The notes beneath the pieces were generated by a model. It was not told the origin of the DNA and searched no databases. It was given only the letters and a program-made list of their open reading frames with translations. The position numbers were made by a program, and so were the translations under genes. Shown piece after piece: positions 23,601-35,175 of a stretch of 64,000 nt of DNA (the stretch's first letter is position 1; each line of letters starts with the position of its first letter). The DNA is from Hemileia vastatrix (lineage: Eukaryota; Basidiomycota; Pucciniomycetes; Pucciniales; Zaghouaniaceae): NCBI GenBank assembly GCA_030280995.1, contig JASXTE010000017.1, positions 14,994,498 to 15,058,497 of the forward strand, given 5' to 3'.

Positions 23601-26600
23601 GGTAAAACTGATAACTTTCACATTTTTTTACATTTATTATATAATATTATTAACGTTGTAAAACAACCAAGTGTACATTCAGTACACATGTTTTTGCTAT
23701 ACTAAAAAAATTAATAATATAATGGTGACTAAAAAATAATCAAATAATAAATATGGATGACACAGAAAGATCAAATACCCATAGACATTTTTAAAATGAA
23801 TATAAGATTAACTGAATAAGAAGACTTTCACCCTAGCTACTGTCCATCATAAAAGTGTCCAGCACAAGTTCAGCCAAACTTGTGCTGGAAACTTTTGGTC
23901 ACATGCAGTCTGATGTGATCAATTCTCTATATTTCAATGAAAATGAATTTTTCTTCAATAATTGCACTAGAAGTTGTTTGATATGGAAAAATTTTCATCC
24001 TGAAGTTTTGGTAAAGCTCAAGTGGATTTTTTTTTATTTTTACAAAAAAGAAATTATAGTCCAAGTTTAGTGCCACTGGTGGGCGTTCACCCCATCATTT
24101 CTACTTTCTCTTGATGTCAGGAATTTTACTTTAATCTTTTATTTCATATTTGATCCCTTTAATTTTACCTTTTTATCCCTCATATTGCTTTTGGATATCA
24201 ATTTATTTTTTGTAAAACAAATCATTTTCATATTTTTTTACCTTTATTTAATAATATTATAAAAGGTGTAACATCACCTGTAATGCGTTGGGCACAGGAG
24301 TTTTTGCTATACTTATAATATTTATAACATAATGGTGAAAAAAAATCAATCAAATGATAAATATGATTGAGGCACAAAGGTCAAATACCAATTAATCAAT
24401 AGTTCTTTTTAATATCATAAATTTTTTGATTAAACAAAATGGTAATAATGAATTATATTTTTCATCCACAATTCCACTCTAATGATTCCCACTGCACAAT
24501 AAGGGTTCACCCGGTCCTTTCTTTACTGCTTGTGCATTCAAATTTTTTTACATTTATTATATAATATTATTAAAATTGTAAAATCACCCAGTGTACATTC
24601 AGTACACATGTTTTTTCTATAATAAAAACATTAATAATATAATGGTGACTAAAAAATATTCAAATAATAAAAATGGATGACACAGAAAGATCAATTACCC
24701 ATAGAGATTTTTAAAACTAATACAAGATTAACTGAAGAAGACTTGCACCCTAGCTACTCTCCATCATAAAAGTGTCCAGCACAAGTTCAGCTGAGCTTAT
24801 TCTGGACACTTTTAGTTGCATGCAGTCAGATGGGATAAATTTACTCAATGGAAGTTAAAATGAACTTTTGCTCAATCATTGCACAGAAAGTAGTTTTATA
24901 CTGCTATACTATCCTCCTGACTTTTTGGAAAACCTCAGGTGGACACATTTATTAATTTTAAAAAAATGAAAATATATTCCAAATCTAGAGCTGGTGGTGC
25001 AAATTTGGTCAGAAAACTTAAATTATCTTTGATGGCAGAAATTTTATTTGAATGTTTAATTTCATATTTAATCACTTTTATTTTACTTTTGTATTCCTCT
25101 TTTTGCTTTCAAATATCAATTTATTTATTGTAAAACTAATACTTTTCATATTTTTTTTACTTTTATTTAATAAGATTATTAAAGATGTAGCATCTCCCAG
25201 TATGCTTTTGGCTTACAAGTTTTTTCAATACTAATAACATTAATAGTAAAATGGTAAAAAACAATGAATCAAATGATAAATATGAATGACACAGAAAGAT
25301 CATATAAAAGTGGATTTGTTTATAAGGAATACCTGATGAACTGAAGAAGACCTGCAACCTAGATACTCACCATCATAGAAGTGTCCAGCATAAGTTCAGC
25401 CAAACTTGTGCTGGACAATTTTGGTTGCATGCAGTCAGATGGGATAAATTTACTCTATGGAAATGAAAATGACATTTTGCTCAATCATTGCACAATAAGT
25501 AGTTTGATATTGCCAAAATAACCTCCTGGTGATTTTTCAAATTTTATCAAGACACTTTCTTTGGTTTAAAAAAAAGAAAATATAGTCCAAGTTTATGCCT
25601 GGTGGTGCACATTTGATCTAACACCTCTACTTGTTATTGATAGTGGGAATTTTCCTTAGATTTTTTTTCTTATTTTATCCCTTTTATTTTACTTTTTTAT
25701 TGCTCATATTGCTTTGGATATCAATTTTTAATTTTTAAAATAAATAATTTTCATACTCTTATACCTTAATTTAATAATATATGATTAAAGGTGGAACACC
25801 ACCTGGTATGAATTTTTCACACAAGTTATTACTATAGTAATAACGTTAATACTATAATGATGACAAAAAATTAATCAAATGGTAGATTTAAATGACACAG
25901 AAAGATCAAATACCAGTGGAAATGTTTATAAGAGATCCCTTTTGAGTTTAAGAAGATTTTCTGTATGCCTACTCTCAATTATAAAAGTGTCCAGCACAAG
26001 TTTGGCCGAACTTGTGCTGGACACTTTTAGTTGCATGAAGTCATATGATATAAATTCTCTCTATGGCAATGAAAATGATATTTCACTCATTTATAATAGT
26101 AAAGAATGTTTAATATTGTAAAATTGTCCCCTGGAAGTCTTTCTAAAACTCAGGTCAAAATTTGTTAGCTATACATAAAAGTAAGTTTAGACCAAGTCTT
26201 GACCTAGGGGTCCCCAACTGTCCCAACACCACTTCTGGCTCTTGATAGTAAAAATTTTACTTGTATTTTTTATTTTGTATTTGATCCCATTTATTTTCAT
26301 TTTACTTTTCTATTACTCTTTTTAATTTTAAATATCAATTTCTTTTTTTAAAAAATAAACATATTCATATTTTTTTAACTTTATATAATAATATTATTAA
26401 AGGTGTAACATCACCAATTTTGCATTTGGCATGCAGGTTTTTGCTATACTAGAAACATTAATAATATATATGGTGAAAAAAAGTTAATTAAAAGATATAT
26501 ATGAATGATAAAAAAAAGTTAAAAATCCAATAGAAATGTGAAAAACAAAAAACTGATGTACTGAGCAACACTTCCACCCTAGCTACTCTCCATCATAAAA

Positions 26601-29600
26601 GTGTCCAGCACAAGTTCGGCAGAACTTGTGCTGGACACTTTTGTTCAGGTGCAGCTATATGGGATCAATTCTCCCTGTGGAAATTAAATTAAAAAAATGC
26701 TAAATAATTACATTAGAAGTAGTTTGGTATGGCTGAATTATCCACCTTGAGTTTTTCCAAACCTCAGGTGAAAAATTTTTTATCTTTAAAAAAAATTAAA
26801 ATTTATCAAATTTAGCCCTGATGGCACCCATTTGTTTCAACACCTCTACTGGCTTTTGAAGGCAGGAATTTTCCTTAAATTTTTCTTTTTCATATTTGAT
26901 CTCTTTTACTTTACTTTTTTATCACTCATGTTACATTTGGATATTAATTTATAATTTTGGAAAAAAAATCATTTTCATATTTTTTTAACATTTTTTAATT
27001 ATATTATAAAAGGTGTAATATAACATGGCATGCATTTGGCACACAAGTTTTTTCTATACTAATAAAATTAATAATATTCTAATGAAAAAAAATTAATCAG
27101 ATAATAAAATATGAATAACACAGAAAGATCAAACACCAGTTGACATGTTTTAAAAAATAACAGTTGCACTGAAGAAGACCTGCACCCTAGCTACTCTCCA
27201 TCATAAAAGTGTCCAGTACAAGTTTGGCCAAACTTGTGCTGGACACTTTTGGTCAGGTGCAGTCAGATGGGATCAATTCTCTCTATGGCAATGAAAAAAA
27301 TTATTTGATAAGAAACTTCACTAGATGTAGTTTGATATAGCTGAATTATCCACCTAGAGTTCATCCAAACCACAGGTTCACAATTTTTTATCTTTATAAA
27401 ACAGTCAATTAAGTACAATTTATCCCCCTGATGGCTCTCATTTGCTTCAACATCTCTACTGGCCTTTGATATTAGGAATAATACTTGGATTTCATTTTTC
27501 ATATTTGATCCCTTTAACTTAATTTTTTATTCCTCATATTGCTTTTGGATATCAATTAATAATTTTGAAAACAAATTATTTTAATATTTTTATACATTTA
27601 TTTAATAATATTATAAAAGGTGTAACATCACTCAGTATGCATTTGGCACATGATTTTTTGCTATACTTATATAATTAATAATATAATTAAGACAAAAAAT
27701 TAATCAAACAATATGTATGAGTGAGGCACAAAGATAAAATACCAGTAGACATGTTTGTAAGAAATACCAGATGAACTGAAGAAAAATTCTACCGCAGCAA
27801 CTCTCCATCATAGAAGTGTCCAGCACAAGTTCGGCCAAAATTGTGCTGGACCTTTTGGTCATGTGCAGTCAGATGGGATAAATTCTCTGTATGGCAACAA
27901 AAAAATTTTTTTATCAAATTTCACTAGAAGTAGTTTGGTTTAGCTGAAGCATCCACCTTCTGTTCTGCCCAATATCAGGTGTATAATTTTTTATCTTTAA
28001 AGAAAAGGTCACTTATTATAATTAAGCCCTGATGGCTCCCATTTGCTTTAACACATCTACTGGCTCTTGATAGCAGGAATTTTACTAGTATTTTTTTAAT
28101 ATTTGAACTCTTTGACTTTTATTTTACTCTTTTATTCCTATTTTTACTTTTAAATTTCTATTTAATTTTTGTAAAACTAATCCTTTCCATATTTATTTAC
28201 GTCTATTTTAAAAAATTATTGAAGGTATAACTTCACATGGTATGCATTTGGCACACAGGTTTTTGCTATACTAATAACATGAATATTATAATGGTGATGA
28301 AATATTAATCAGATGATAAATATGAAAGATACAGACTGATAAAATACCAGTAGACATGTTTATGAGAAATACAAGATGAAGGAACTGAAGAAAATTTCCA
28401 CCCAAGCCACTCTCCATCATAAAAGTGTCCAGCACAAGTTTGGCTGAACTTGTGCTGGAAACTTTTGGTCACGTGCAGTCAGATGGGATCAATTCCCTCT
28501 ATGGCAAAAAAAAACATTTTTTTATTAAACTTCACTACAAGTAGTTTTGTTTAGCTGAATCATCCACCTGTCGTTCTTCCCGACCTCAGGTGTATAATTT
28601 TTTATCTTTATAAAAAAGGTCACTTATTACAATTTAGCCCTGGTGGCTCCCATTTGTTTCAACACTTCTAATGGCTCATGAGAGCAAGAATTTTACAAGT
28701 ATTTTGTTTTTCATAATTGATCTCTTTGAGATTAATTTAACTTTTTTATTTCTCTCTTTTTTAATGTCTATTTAAATTATTGTAAAGTTAATCATTTTCA
28801 TATTTTTTTATTTTTATTTCATAATATTATAAAAGGTGTAACTTCACCTGGTTTGCATTTGGCACATGAGTTTTTTCAATACTTATAATATTAATAATAT
28901 AATGGTGACAATAAATTAATCAAATGATATATATGAGTGAGGAACAAAGATCAAGTACCAATGGACATGTTTATAAGAAATACCAGATAAACTGAAGAAA
29001 AATTCTACCCTAGCTACTCTCTGTCATAAATGTGTCCAGCACAAGTTTGGACAAACTTGTGCTGGACACTTTTGGTCACATGCAGTCTGGTGTATTCAAT
29101 TCTCTCTCAATCATTGCACTAGAAGTTGTTTGATATGGCTAAATGGTTCTGCTGAAGTTTTGTTAAACCTCATATCGGCACTTTTTTGTTTTTCAAAAAA
29201 GCAATTATAGTCCAAGTTTAGCCTCACTGGTGGACATTTGCCCCAATATGTCTACTTGCTCTTGATGTCAGTAATTTTATTTTAATTTTATTTTTCATAT
29301 TTGATTACTTTAATTTTACCTTTTTATCCCTCATATTGCTTTTGAATATCAATTTATTTTTTGTAAAACAAATCATTTTCATATTTTTTTACCTTTATTT
29401 AATAATATTATAAAAGGTGTAACATCACCCGGTATGCGTTGGGAACACAGGTTTTTGCTATACTTATAATATTAATAACATGATGGTGACAAAAAATCAA
29501 TCAAATGATAAATATGAGTGAGGCACAAAGATCAAATACCAGTGGACATGTTTATAAGAAATACCAGATGAACTGAAGAAAAATTCCGCCCTAGCTACTC

Positions 29601-30300
29601 TCCATCATAAAAGTGTCCAGCACACATTCGGCAAAACGTGTGCTGGACACTTTTGGTCACATGCAGTCTGATGTGATCAATTCTCTCTATTGCAATGAAA
29701 ATGAATTTTTCTTCAATAATTGCACTAGAAGTTGTTTGATATGGCAAAATTGTCATCCTGAAGTTTTGGTAAAGCCCAAGTGGATTTTTTTTTATTTTTA
29801 CAAAAAAGAAATTATAGTCCAAGTTTAGTTCCACTGGTGGGCGTTCACCCCATCATTTCTACTTGCTCTTGATGGCAAGAATTTTACTTTAATCTTTTAT
29901 TTCATATTTGATCCCTTTAATTTTACCTTTTTATCCCTCATATTGCTTTTGGATATCAATTTATTTTTTGTAAAACAAATCATTTTCATATTTTTTTACC
30001 TTTATTTAATAATATTATAAAAGGTGTAACATCACCCGGTATGCGTTGGGCACATGAGTTTTTGCTATACTTATAATATTAATAACATAATGGTGACAAA
30101 AAATCAATCAAATGATAAATATGAGTGAGGCACAAAGGTAAAATACTAATTAATCAATAGTTTTTTTTAATATTATAAATTTTTTGATTAAATAAAATGG
30201 TAATAATGTATTATATTTTTCATCCACAATTCCACTCTTATGATTCCCACTGCACAAAAAGGGTTCAATTGGTCCTTTCTTTACTGCTTGTGCATATATT
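20640..30300. repeat. Satellite array, ~605-bp units with a central palindrome (about 13 units)
   Basis: Units recur with a palindrome near 22028, 22630, 23236, 23851, 24766, 25379, 25983, 26597, 27205, 27812, 28424, 29031 and 29609, spacing about 605 bp except 23851 to 24766. Each unit also has TTTGCTATACT, an AATGGTGA(C/A)AAAAA segment and an AAATACCAGT segment. The first kilobase (20640-21600) holds more diverged, ~230-bp-spaced relatives. The closing segment 30145-30300 also occurs at 24390-24535, so the array contains an internal copy of its own end. No coding capacity. Confidence 0.92.
26597..26642. repeat. Representative 46-bp palindrome of the satellite
   Basis: The 20-nt arm AAAAGTGTCCAGCACAAGTT, a 6-nt centre CGGCAG and the exact reverse-complement arm. 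Most other units carry the same palindrome with one to four changes. Confidence 0.95.
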
Positions 30301-30371
30301 TTATTGCCCACAGTACTACAATTTTTTGTAGTGATTATCCCACATCTGATTCAGGAATATTTTTAAACAAT

Positions 30372-30420
30372 AGGGGGTGTCAGTTCTGGCAAATCCGCAC
30401 TTAACTTAAGTGCGGATTTC
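30372..30420 (+). repeat. Left TIR of the Harbinger-like element
   Basis: The outer part GGGGGTGTCAGTTCTGGC is followed by a self-complementary stretch with CCGCACTTAA and TTAAGTGCGG arms. Related starts, GGGTGTCAGTT(A/C)TGACCTC, recur at 30486 and 30725 with about 75 bp of following sequence, so the subterminal region contains an internal duplication. Confidence 0.9.
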
Positions 30421-31630
30421 AAAACAAATCAGCACTTACAAGTCAGCACTTATATTTTGCAAAAAAGTCACTTATTTTAAAAAAGGGTGTCAGTTATGAC
30501 CTCAAATCAGCACTTTTTTCCCATTTTTTTTCACAACCACATTTTGGCCACAAAACATCCCTTCTTTTCTTACCCCATCCCTGTCACATGTGACACACTG
30601 ACCTTCCTCGCTACCTACCCATCAATCCTCAGCACACACCCCTTCCTGACATTTTCAATCTTTTGACCAGGCATGTTTACATTCTTTTTTACTTATTTCT
30701 TCTACTTCTTAATCTTTTTTCTATGGGTGTCAGTTCTGACCTCAAATCAGCACTTTTTTCGTGATTTTTTTTTTCAAAACCACATGTTGGCCACATCATC
30801 CCTTTCTTTCCCATACCATTTTGTACTCTCCAAATGTCCTCTTTGTGTACTTCATTCACTTGGGTTGGTATTTTGGTTTGTTGCATATTCATTTTTTTTG
30901 GAATTTACGGTGAATTTTTTTTTTTTGGATGGCTCATTGGTTTTCTTTCACCAGCTCAACATGAAATTGCATATTTTCTGAAATCGCATATTTTGTCAGT
31001 GATTTTTTTTTTCATTCATCCCTCATATCCTTTTCCTATTCTCCTCCAACATCCCTCAAACAATTTGGTTTCATTCATTTTGTCATCTCATCTCTCCAGG
31101 TAAGTCACTTTATTCTTTTTTTTTGATTTTTTGATTACTAATTATAATTTTTTTTGTTTTTTTCTGTTTATTTTATTTTTTTTATCTAAATTTTTTTTGT
31201 AAGTGGTTATTTTGGATTTCAATGGTATAATTACCCTTTTTTTTCTCTCCCTCTTTACTTTCTTTTTTAGCTCCATCACCCTACTCTTCATCCCTCCTTG
31301 GCATGGTCATTATCCCCCTTTCCCTTATTTCACTTTTTTTGGCTCCATTTCATTGAAACACATACATTGCACATTCTTTATGCATTTCACTTACTCCATA
31401 TTCAATTTCCCCACAATTCCAACATCAATCTTTCTCACTCTATTTTTCCTACTTTTCAATCAAGGTAAGTTTCATCTCCTTTTTTTCATGCCTATATGAT
31501 ATCTCATTCCTTTTATGAAAAGTTCATACTTAAATATATGTATTACTCTTATCTGGATAACAGTGAACTTATAAAACTCCTTTTGATCTCATCTTCATTA
31601 CCACTTTTCAAGTTTTTGTAAAATTTTGAA
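30421..31630. other. Left internal noncoding region of the Harbinger-like element
   Basis: T-rich DNA with the duplicated subterminal block (30486-30560 and 30725-30800). GTAAGT donors occur at 31100 and 31463 that could belong to 5' introns of the plus-strand gene. No convincing exon is seen. Confidence 0.4.
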
Positions 31631-31639
31631 AATCAGACT

Positions 31640-31965
31640 CGGAATTAGGGTTAGGTTTATTCAAATCTAATGTTCTTTTTACTGAAGATTCTCCTGAAGG
31701 CTACCTTTCATTTCCCACAAACAGATTTGAATTTGATTCAGTGGTTTCTGAGATATTGACCATTGAAGTTAAGCCTTTTTTTTCCCAATTTAAATTTTTA
31801 TTTCATTTTTTTATGTAACAAATTAGGGTTAGGTTTATAAAAATCACATGTCCTTTAACGAATATTCTACTAAAGCATATCTTTCATTTCCCTCAAACAG
31901 GTTTGAATTAGGTTCAGTGGTTGCTGAGATTTTGACCTTTGAAGTTGAGCCTTTTTTCCAAATTT
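31640..31965 (+). repeat. Imperfect ~176-bp tandem duplication upstream of the TET-like gene
   Basis: Two copies start AATTAGGGTTAGGTTTAT (about 31651 and 31824) and end GTTGAGCC/GTTAAGCCTTTTTT (about 31775 and 31955). Positions are by eye. It lies just before the coding region and may be promoter or 5' UTR/intron sequence. Confidence 0.65.
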
Positions 31966-32054
31966 CACTTGTCTTATTTCACATTTTTATATTGCATATT
32001 TAGAGGATAAGGATTCTGAAACTCTTACATGATTATTATCTAAGCATATATTCG

Positions 32055-32671
32055 TTGCTCAAGAATATCACTAAAGCTCAAAAAGATGAAGATTTTTGCT
32101 TATGGGACACTCTACCTTCCTTTAACTCTTTTCTTGCTCTTCAACTCAAAAAGCACTGTAATAAAGCATTTGAAAAAAATCATGAACTTGCAACCAAAGT
32201 TGGAATACCAAATTGGTGTGACTCCAAATGGGAAGATATCAGCCACGAATATCATTTATTTTCTAATGTTATTATCACTCATTCTGGATTTCACAATAAA
32301 ATTCACACCGATACCAAGGACACCAATTTTCTTACTTTTGGTATATTCTCATATATCAAACCGATTACTGGCCAACCAATACCATCTCCAGCTAAAATCA
32401 AATGACATGGTTATATATTCCAGACCACTGGTGCATCATTGATTTTGGTTTGGGAAATGGTATCATTGAAACTATTTGGAATTCATCTAAGGATAATCAT
32501 CAGACGACCAAAGCTCCTCCTGGTTTGGAATCCTGTCAAGATTTAACACATTTTGGTTGCTCATTTCAAATCAGTCATAAGTTGATTCAAAGAATCAATA
32601 AGGTAATGAAAGAAGGTAAAGTTAATCAATTTAAAAAAACTTTATTTAGATCCAAAAAGTATGGGGATTAG
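32055..32671 (+). pseudogene. TET/JBP-like 2OG-Fe(II) oxygenase, one frameshift
   Basis: The open frame 32055-32405 includes FHNKIHTDTKDTNFLTFGIFSYI, whose HTD gives the HxD iron motif, followed by a GQPIPSPAK turn. A one-base frame change near 32400 leads into WCIIDFGLGNGIIETIWNSS and KDNHQTT (distal iron His), then GCSFQISHKLIQRI, ending at 32671. This layout (HxD, ~15 residues, FGIF, then GIIE.IW and a second His with T-T) is that of the fungal TET-like oxygenases expanded in rust fungi, which oxidise 5-methylcytosine in better-studied relatives. The N-terminal start is uncertain. The identification is by recall of the family and could be wrong in detail. Confidence 0.55.
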
Positions 32672-32964
32672 AGTTGTCATCAAAAATTTTATATTTTTTC
32701 GTAAATTTTTAATAAATATTTTTTATGTATCAATTTCCTCAACTAAAGTAATGGGCCCATGACCTTGTGTTGTATAAATGGCAATCATGATAACATTTAT
32801 TTGTTTCATGGGGTTCCTCTAGCCTATACCTGTGGAATGTCCCAAACTTTTGTTTCTAGATTTGATCTGCATTTTGGCTTGAGGGATTGTCATTACTTTA
32901 AACTATGGAAATTGATATATATTAGATATTTATTTAATAATTTATGTAATTATATTAAATTTAG

Positions 32965-33115
32965 ATGACTTCCACCACTTACTTCAATAAAATGCAGGGG
33001 GGGGTATTGCCAAATTTTCAAATCTGACATGTGAAATTGATGACTTAGAAAAATTTTGGTGATATCCACCCCTTGCTTCAATAAAATGCAGGGGAGAGTA
33101 TTGCCAATTTTTTAA
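32965..33115. repeat. Direct repeat of ~95 bp interrupting the transposase
   Basis: CTTCAATAAAATGCAGGGG followed by TATTGCCAA occurs at about 32981 and 33075. The first copy has a run of nine G. The duplication lies on the C-terminal side of the DDE region and disrupts the transposase frame. Confidence 0.7.
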
Positions 33116-33806
33116 AACAGATATAGAATTTTTTTGACTTGTAAATATTTTGGTGAAAATTTTTGACGAGAATGTGAAAGTAATTGTTTCCACCTTGAGC
33201 AGGTTTCTGGCTCAAAGGAATAGCAGTACCATCAACAAAACCAATACATCCTGGGAAGCCCTCTGCTTGCATAACCTGAGATGATTCAAGTCGCTCTTCT
33301 TTTGTTGGCCAGGTGAGAAGTTGAGATTACAAGGAGTTGATGGCAGTGATACATTGTTTGGTATAAGTGTTAACTGAACCATACCCTAAATCAAAGACAT
33401 TTTCTAAACGTTTCAAAGCGGCTCCATTACCATTTGAACCCAAATGACATAGTGTGATGGCCAATTGAATTGAAGGATGTTGTTGTTCTTTTTGAGAATT
33501 ATTGTGAAATATGGGATGATCCTGAATAAGCTCAAGCAATTTAAGGAAACATTCTTGAGAAGTCCTGAACAGCTCTCTAAAACTGGGTGTAGATAGTTTA
33601 AGAAGTGTTTGGATGGTGTACTTGGGGGTATGAAGTACTTGAGGCTTTCTGGGAAGAAGGTAACGTTTCGTGGCCATTTTTGATAAAAAGACAAAATCTT
33701 CTTCTAGATCAGAATCATAATCGCAATCAGAGTCCAAGAGCAGTTCAAGAGCCATGAAAGTCATTGCTTTATGTATTTTATCACGATTTGAAAGTGAGGA
33801 AGGCAT
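33078..33806 (-). pseudogene. PIF/Harbinger transposase, N-terminal two-thirds, one stop
   Basis: It starts at the ATG at 33806 with an acidic leader. Then comes the family's helical domain (FRELFRTSQECFLKLLELI, HPIFHNNS, PSIQLAITLCHLGSNGNG, VNTYTKQCITAINSL). An in-frame TAA at about 33329-33327 follows, after which the same frame continues as WPTKEERLESS and GFPGCIGFVDGTAIPL. Its VDGT carries the first catalytic Asp of the DDE nuclease. It stops in the 95-bp repeat near 33078. The second Asp and the Glu are not found. The Harbinger family is clear; the copy is inactive. Confidence 0.8.
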
Positions 33807-34029
33807 AACTCTTATATGATATGATATGAAGATGTAAGTTATGTACGATGTTTTGAGTTATGAAGTGTTATGCTGCGGAGTGCTGCGTATGAATGGGATG
33901 ATGCTGACAAATCAGTGAAATGGGACTTGATGGTGAAATCAGCACTTTTGGTTGAGAAAGTGCGGATTTGAGTGAAATAAGTGACTTATTTCATTTTGAA
34001 ATCCACCAGTATTGGGGCTAGTGTGTTTT

Positions 34030-34078
34030 GGAAATCCGCACTTATTTAAGTGCGGATTTGCCAGAACTGACACCCCCT
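34030..34078 (-). repeat. Right TIR of the Harbinger-like element
   Basis: The reverse complement reads AGGGGGTGTCAGTTCTGGC, then a CCGCACTTAAATAAGTGCGG palindrome, differing from the left end at only one or two positions. Confidence 0.9.
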
Positions 34079-34081
34079 AAT

Positions 34082-34540
34082 ATAAGTTTTTTTTACAAAA
34101 TACCTTATCATATCCAATATCCCACAAAAAATACAACCTGTTTTTGTATTAAAACCCGTTAATTATTAAGAAATTGTTAAAATAATTAGATTAGACCCTG
34201 GCACAGCTAGATCCATACCAACCAACCTAAAGTCTTTTCAATATTGAAAACAATTAAATAAAATTATGATATCATACTAAATTATGGGCACCAACCATAA
34301 TTCAGCACTTCTCATTTGCTCTGCTACAAAATGAGTGCATGTAGCATTTTTCTAACATCGGACTGTTTTTCTTCCTTCCCTCACACCTTTAGTCCAGAAT
34401 GAAAATTTAGTATGAGTTTTGGTCAAGTTGGTTTGCCAGTGTTATCTGTATGCAATATGAATTCATATTGCATATTTCTATTTATGCATAAAATATACTC
34501 GTTAAGCATCATTTTTTTGCATTTTTCAATCATTATGCAT
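34082..34540. other. Remainder of TIR-bounded region, no gene seen
   Basis: About 460 bp of AT-rich DNA to the right of the Harbinger insertion. No gene or clear repeat. Confidence 0.4.
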
Positions 34541-34800
34541 ATTTATGCATATTCATATGCATATTCATTATACATATTTATAAGCATATTAATATATTTT
34601 ATTCATATACATATATGCACCTTTTTTTTGCATATTCAATATGCATATTTTAATGCATATTCAATATGCATATTTTTAATGCATATTCAATATGCATATT
34701 TTTATGCATATTCAATATGCATATTTTTTATGCATAATCACTATGCATATTTTTTATGCATATTTTTTATGCATATATATTCATCATAGTCATTATGCAT
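34540..34800. repeat. TATGCAT-rich minisatellite (~24-25 bp unit)
   Basis: Repeated near-palindrome ATGCATATTCAATATGCAT followed by ATTTT(T)A, with five to six recognisable units between about 34624 and 34765 and looser ATGCATAT words on both sides. An open frame through it (Tyr/Ile/His-rich) is a by-product of the repeat. Confidence 0.85.
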
Positions 34801-35150
34801 ACACTTTGGATAGGCATTTAACATCAATTTTTAACATGCAATAAGTATCCACCATGCAAATTCAAATGCATATGCATCTATATCATACAAGCAACATATA
34901 TTCAAGTTTAATATTTGAATATTAAGGTATGCTAAGTGATGTTGTTCAACCTTTTGCCAAACCTGAGATTAATTGATGTTCAATGTGGTTCCTAAGCTCT
35001 GCCCAAGGAGGGATTGTTCTGGATTCAATCTGTGACAGTTTATTTTTTCAATGTTTTTTCATCAGATTTAAAAACATATTTCTGACAGTTTCAGGATGGT
35101 TTCGCAACCGTTTCCTGACAAATTCCTGATAGTTTCAAATAGAGGGAACC
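34801..35150. other. Right subterminal region of the TIR-bounded element
   Basis: About 350 bp with recurring (T/C)TGACAGTTT(C) and TTTCCTGA(C/T)A words near 35030-35140. No coding signal. Confidence 0.4.
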
Positions 35151-35167
35151 GCTAGCAGTTCACCCCC
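35151..35167 (-). repeat. Right 17-bp terminal inverted repeat
   Basis: GCTAGCAGTTCACCCCC, the exact reverse complement of 20053-20069. Confidence 0.8.
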
Positions 35168-35175
35168 AGATTTCC

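Larger units (their letters stand above)
30372..34078. mobile_element. PIF/Harbinger-like DNA transposon (3.7 kb) carrying a TET-like gene
   Basis: Near-identical ~48-bp terminal inverted repeats start AGGGGGTGTCAGTTCTGGC and contain the palindrome AAATCCGCACTTAA/TTAAGTGCGGATTT. They are flanked by the 3-bp direct repeat AAT at 30369-30371 and 34079-34081. PIF/Harbinger elements make 3-bp duplications (usually TWA). The minus-strand transposase and the plus-strand oxygenase-like gene converge inside. It sits within the 20053-35167 region. Confidence 0.8.
20053..35167. mobile_element. Large TIR-bounded region (15.1 kb), non-autonomous, filled with satellite
   Basis: The left end 20053-20069 reads GGGGGTGAACTGCTAGC and the right end 35151-35167 is its exact reverse complement. 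Just outside, GGGAAAATAT (20043-20052) and the complement of AGATTTCC (35168-35175) are also similar, so the inverted repeat may extend further. No clear target duplication: TAT on the left, AGA on the right. No transposase belongs to it. The same end motif (GGGGGTG plus a GCTAGC-centred palindrome) bounds the small MITE in B, so both probably use the same unseen transposase. Alternatively the ends are two separate MITE ends flanking a satellite. Confidence 0.5.

Noticed and set aside
22030..29830. Short frames starting MSSTSSAKLVLDTFG in the satellite
   Set aside because: They restart at each palindrome because the repeat brings an ATG-containing segment; frames are not conserved between units.
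21400..30300. Possible CRISPR-like array
   Set aside because: Units are about 605 bp with palindromes, not short repeats with unique spacers, and the genome is eukaryotic.
30673..31499. Phe-rich membrane-like frames in the left part of the Harbinger element
   Set aside because: Translation of T-rich DNA; no start context, homologue or continuity with the downstream gene.
32759..32968. 69-residue plus-strand frame after the TET-like gene
   Set aside because: No recognised motif; it overlaps the expected C-terminal region of the minus-strand transposase, which I could not reconstruct either.
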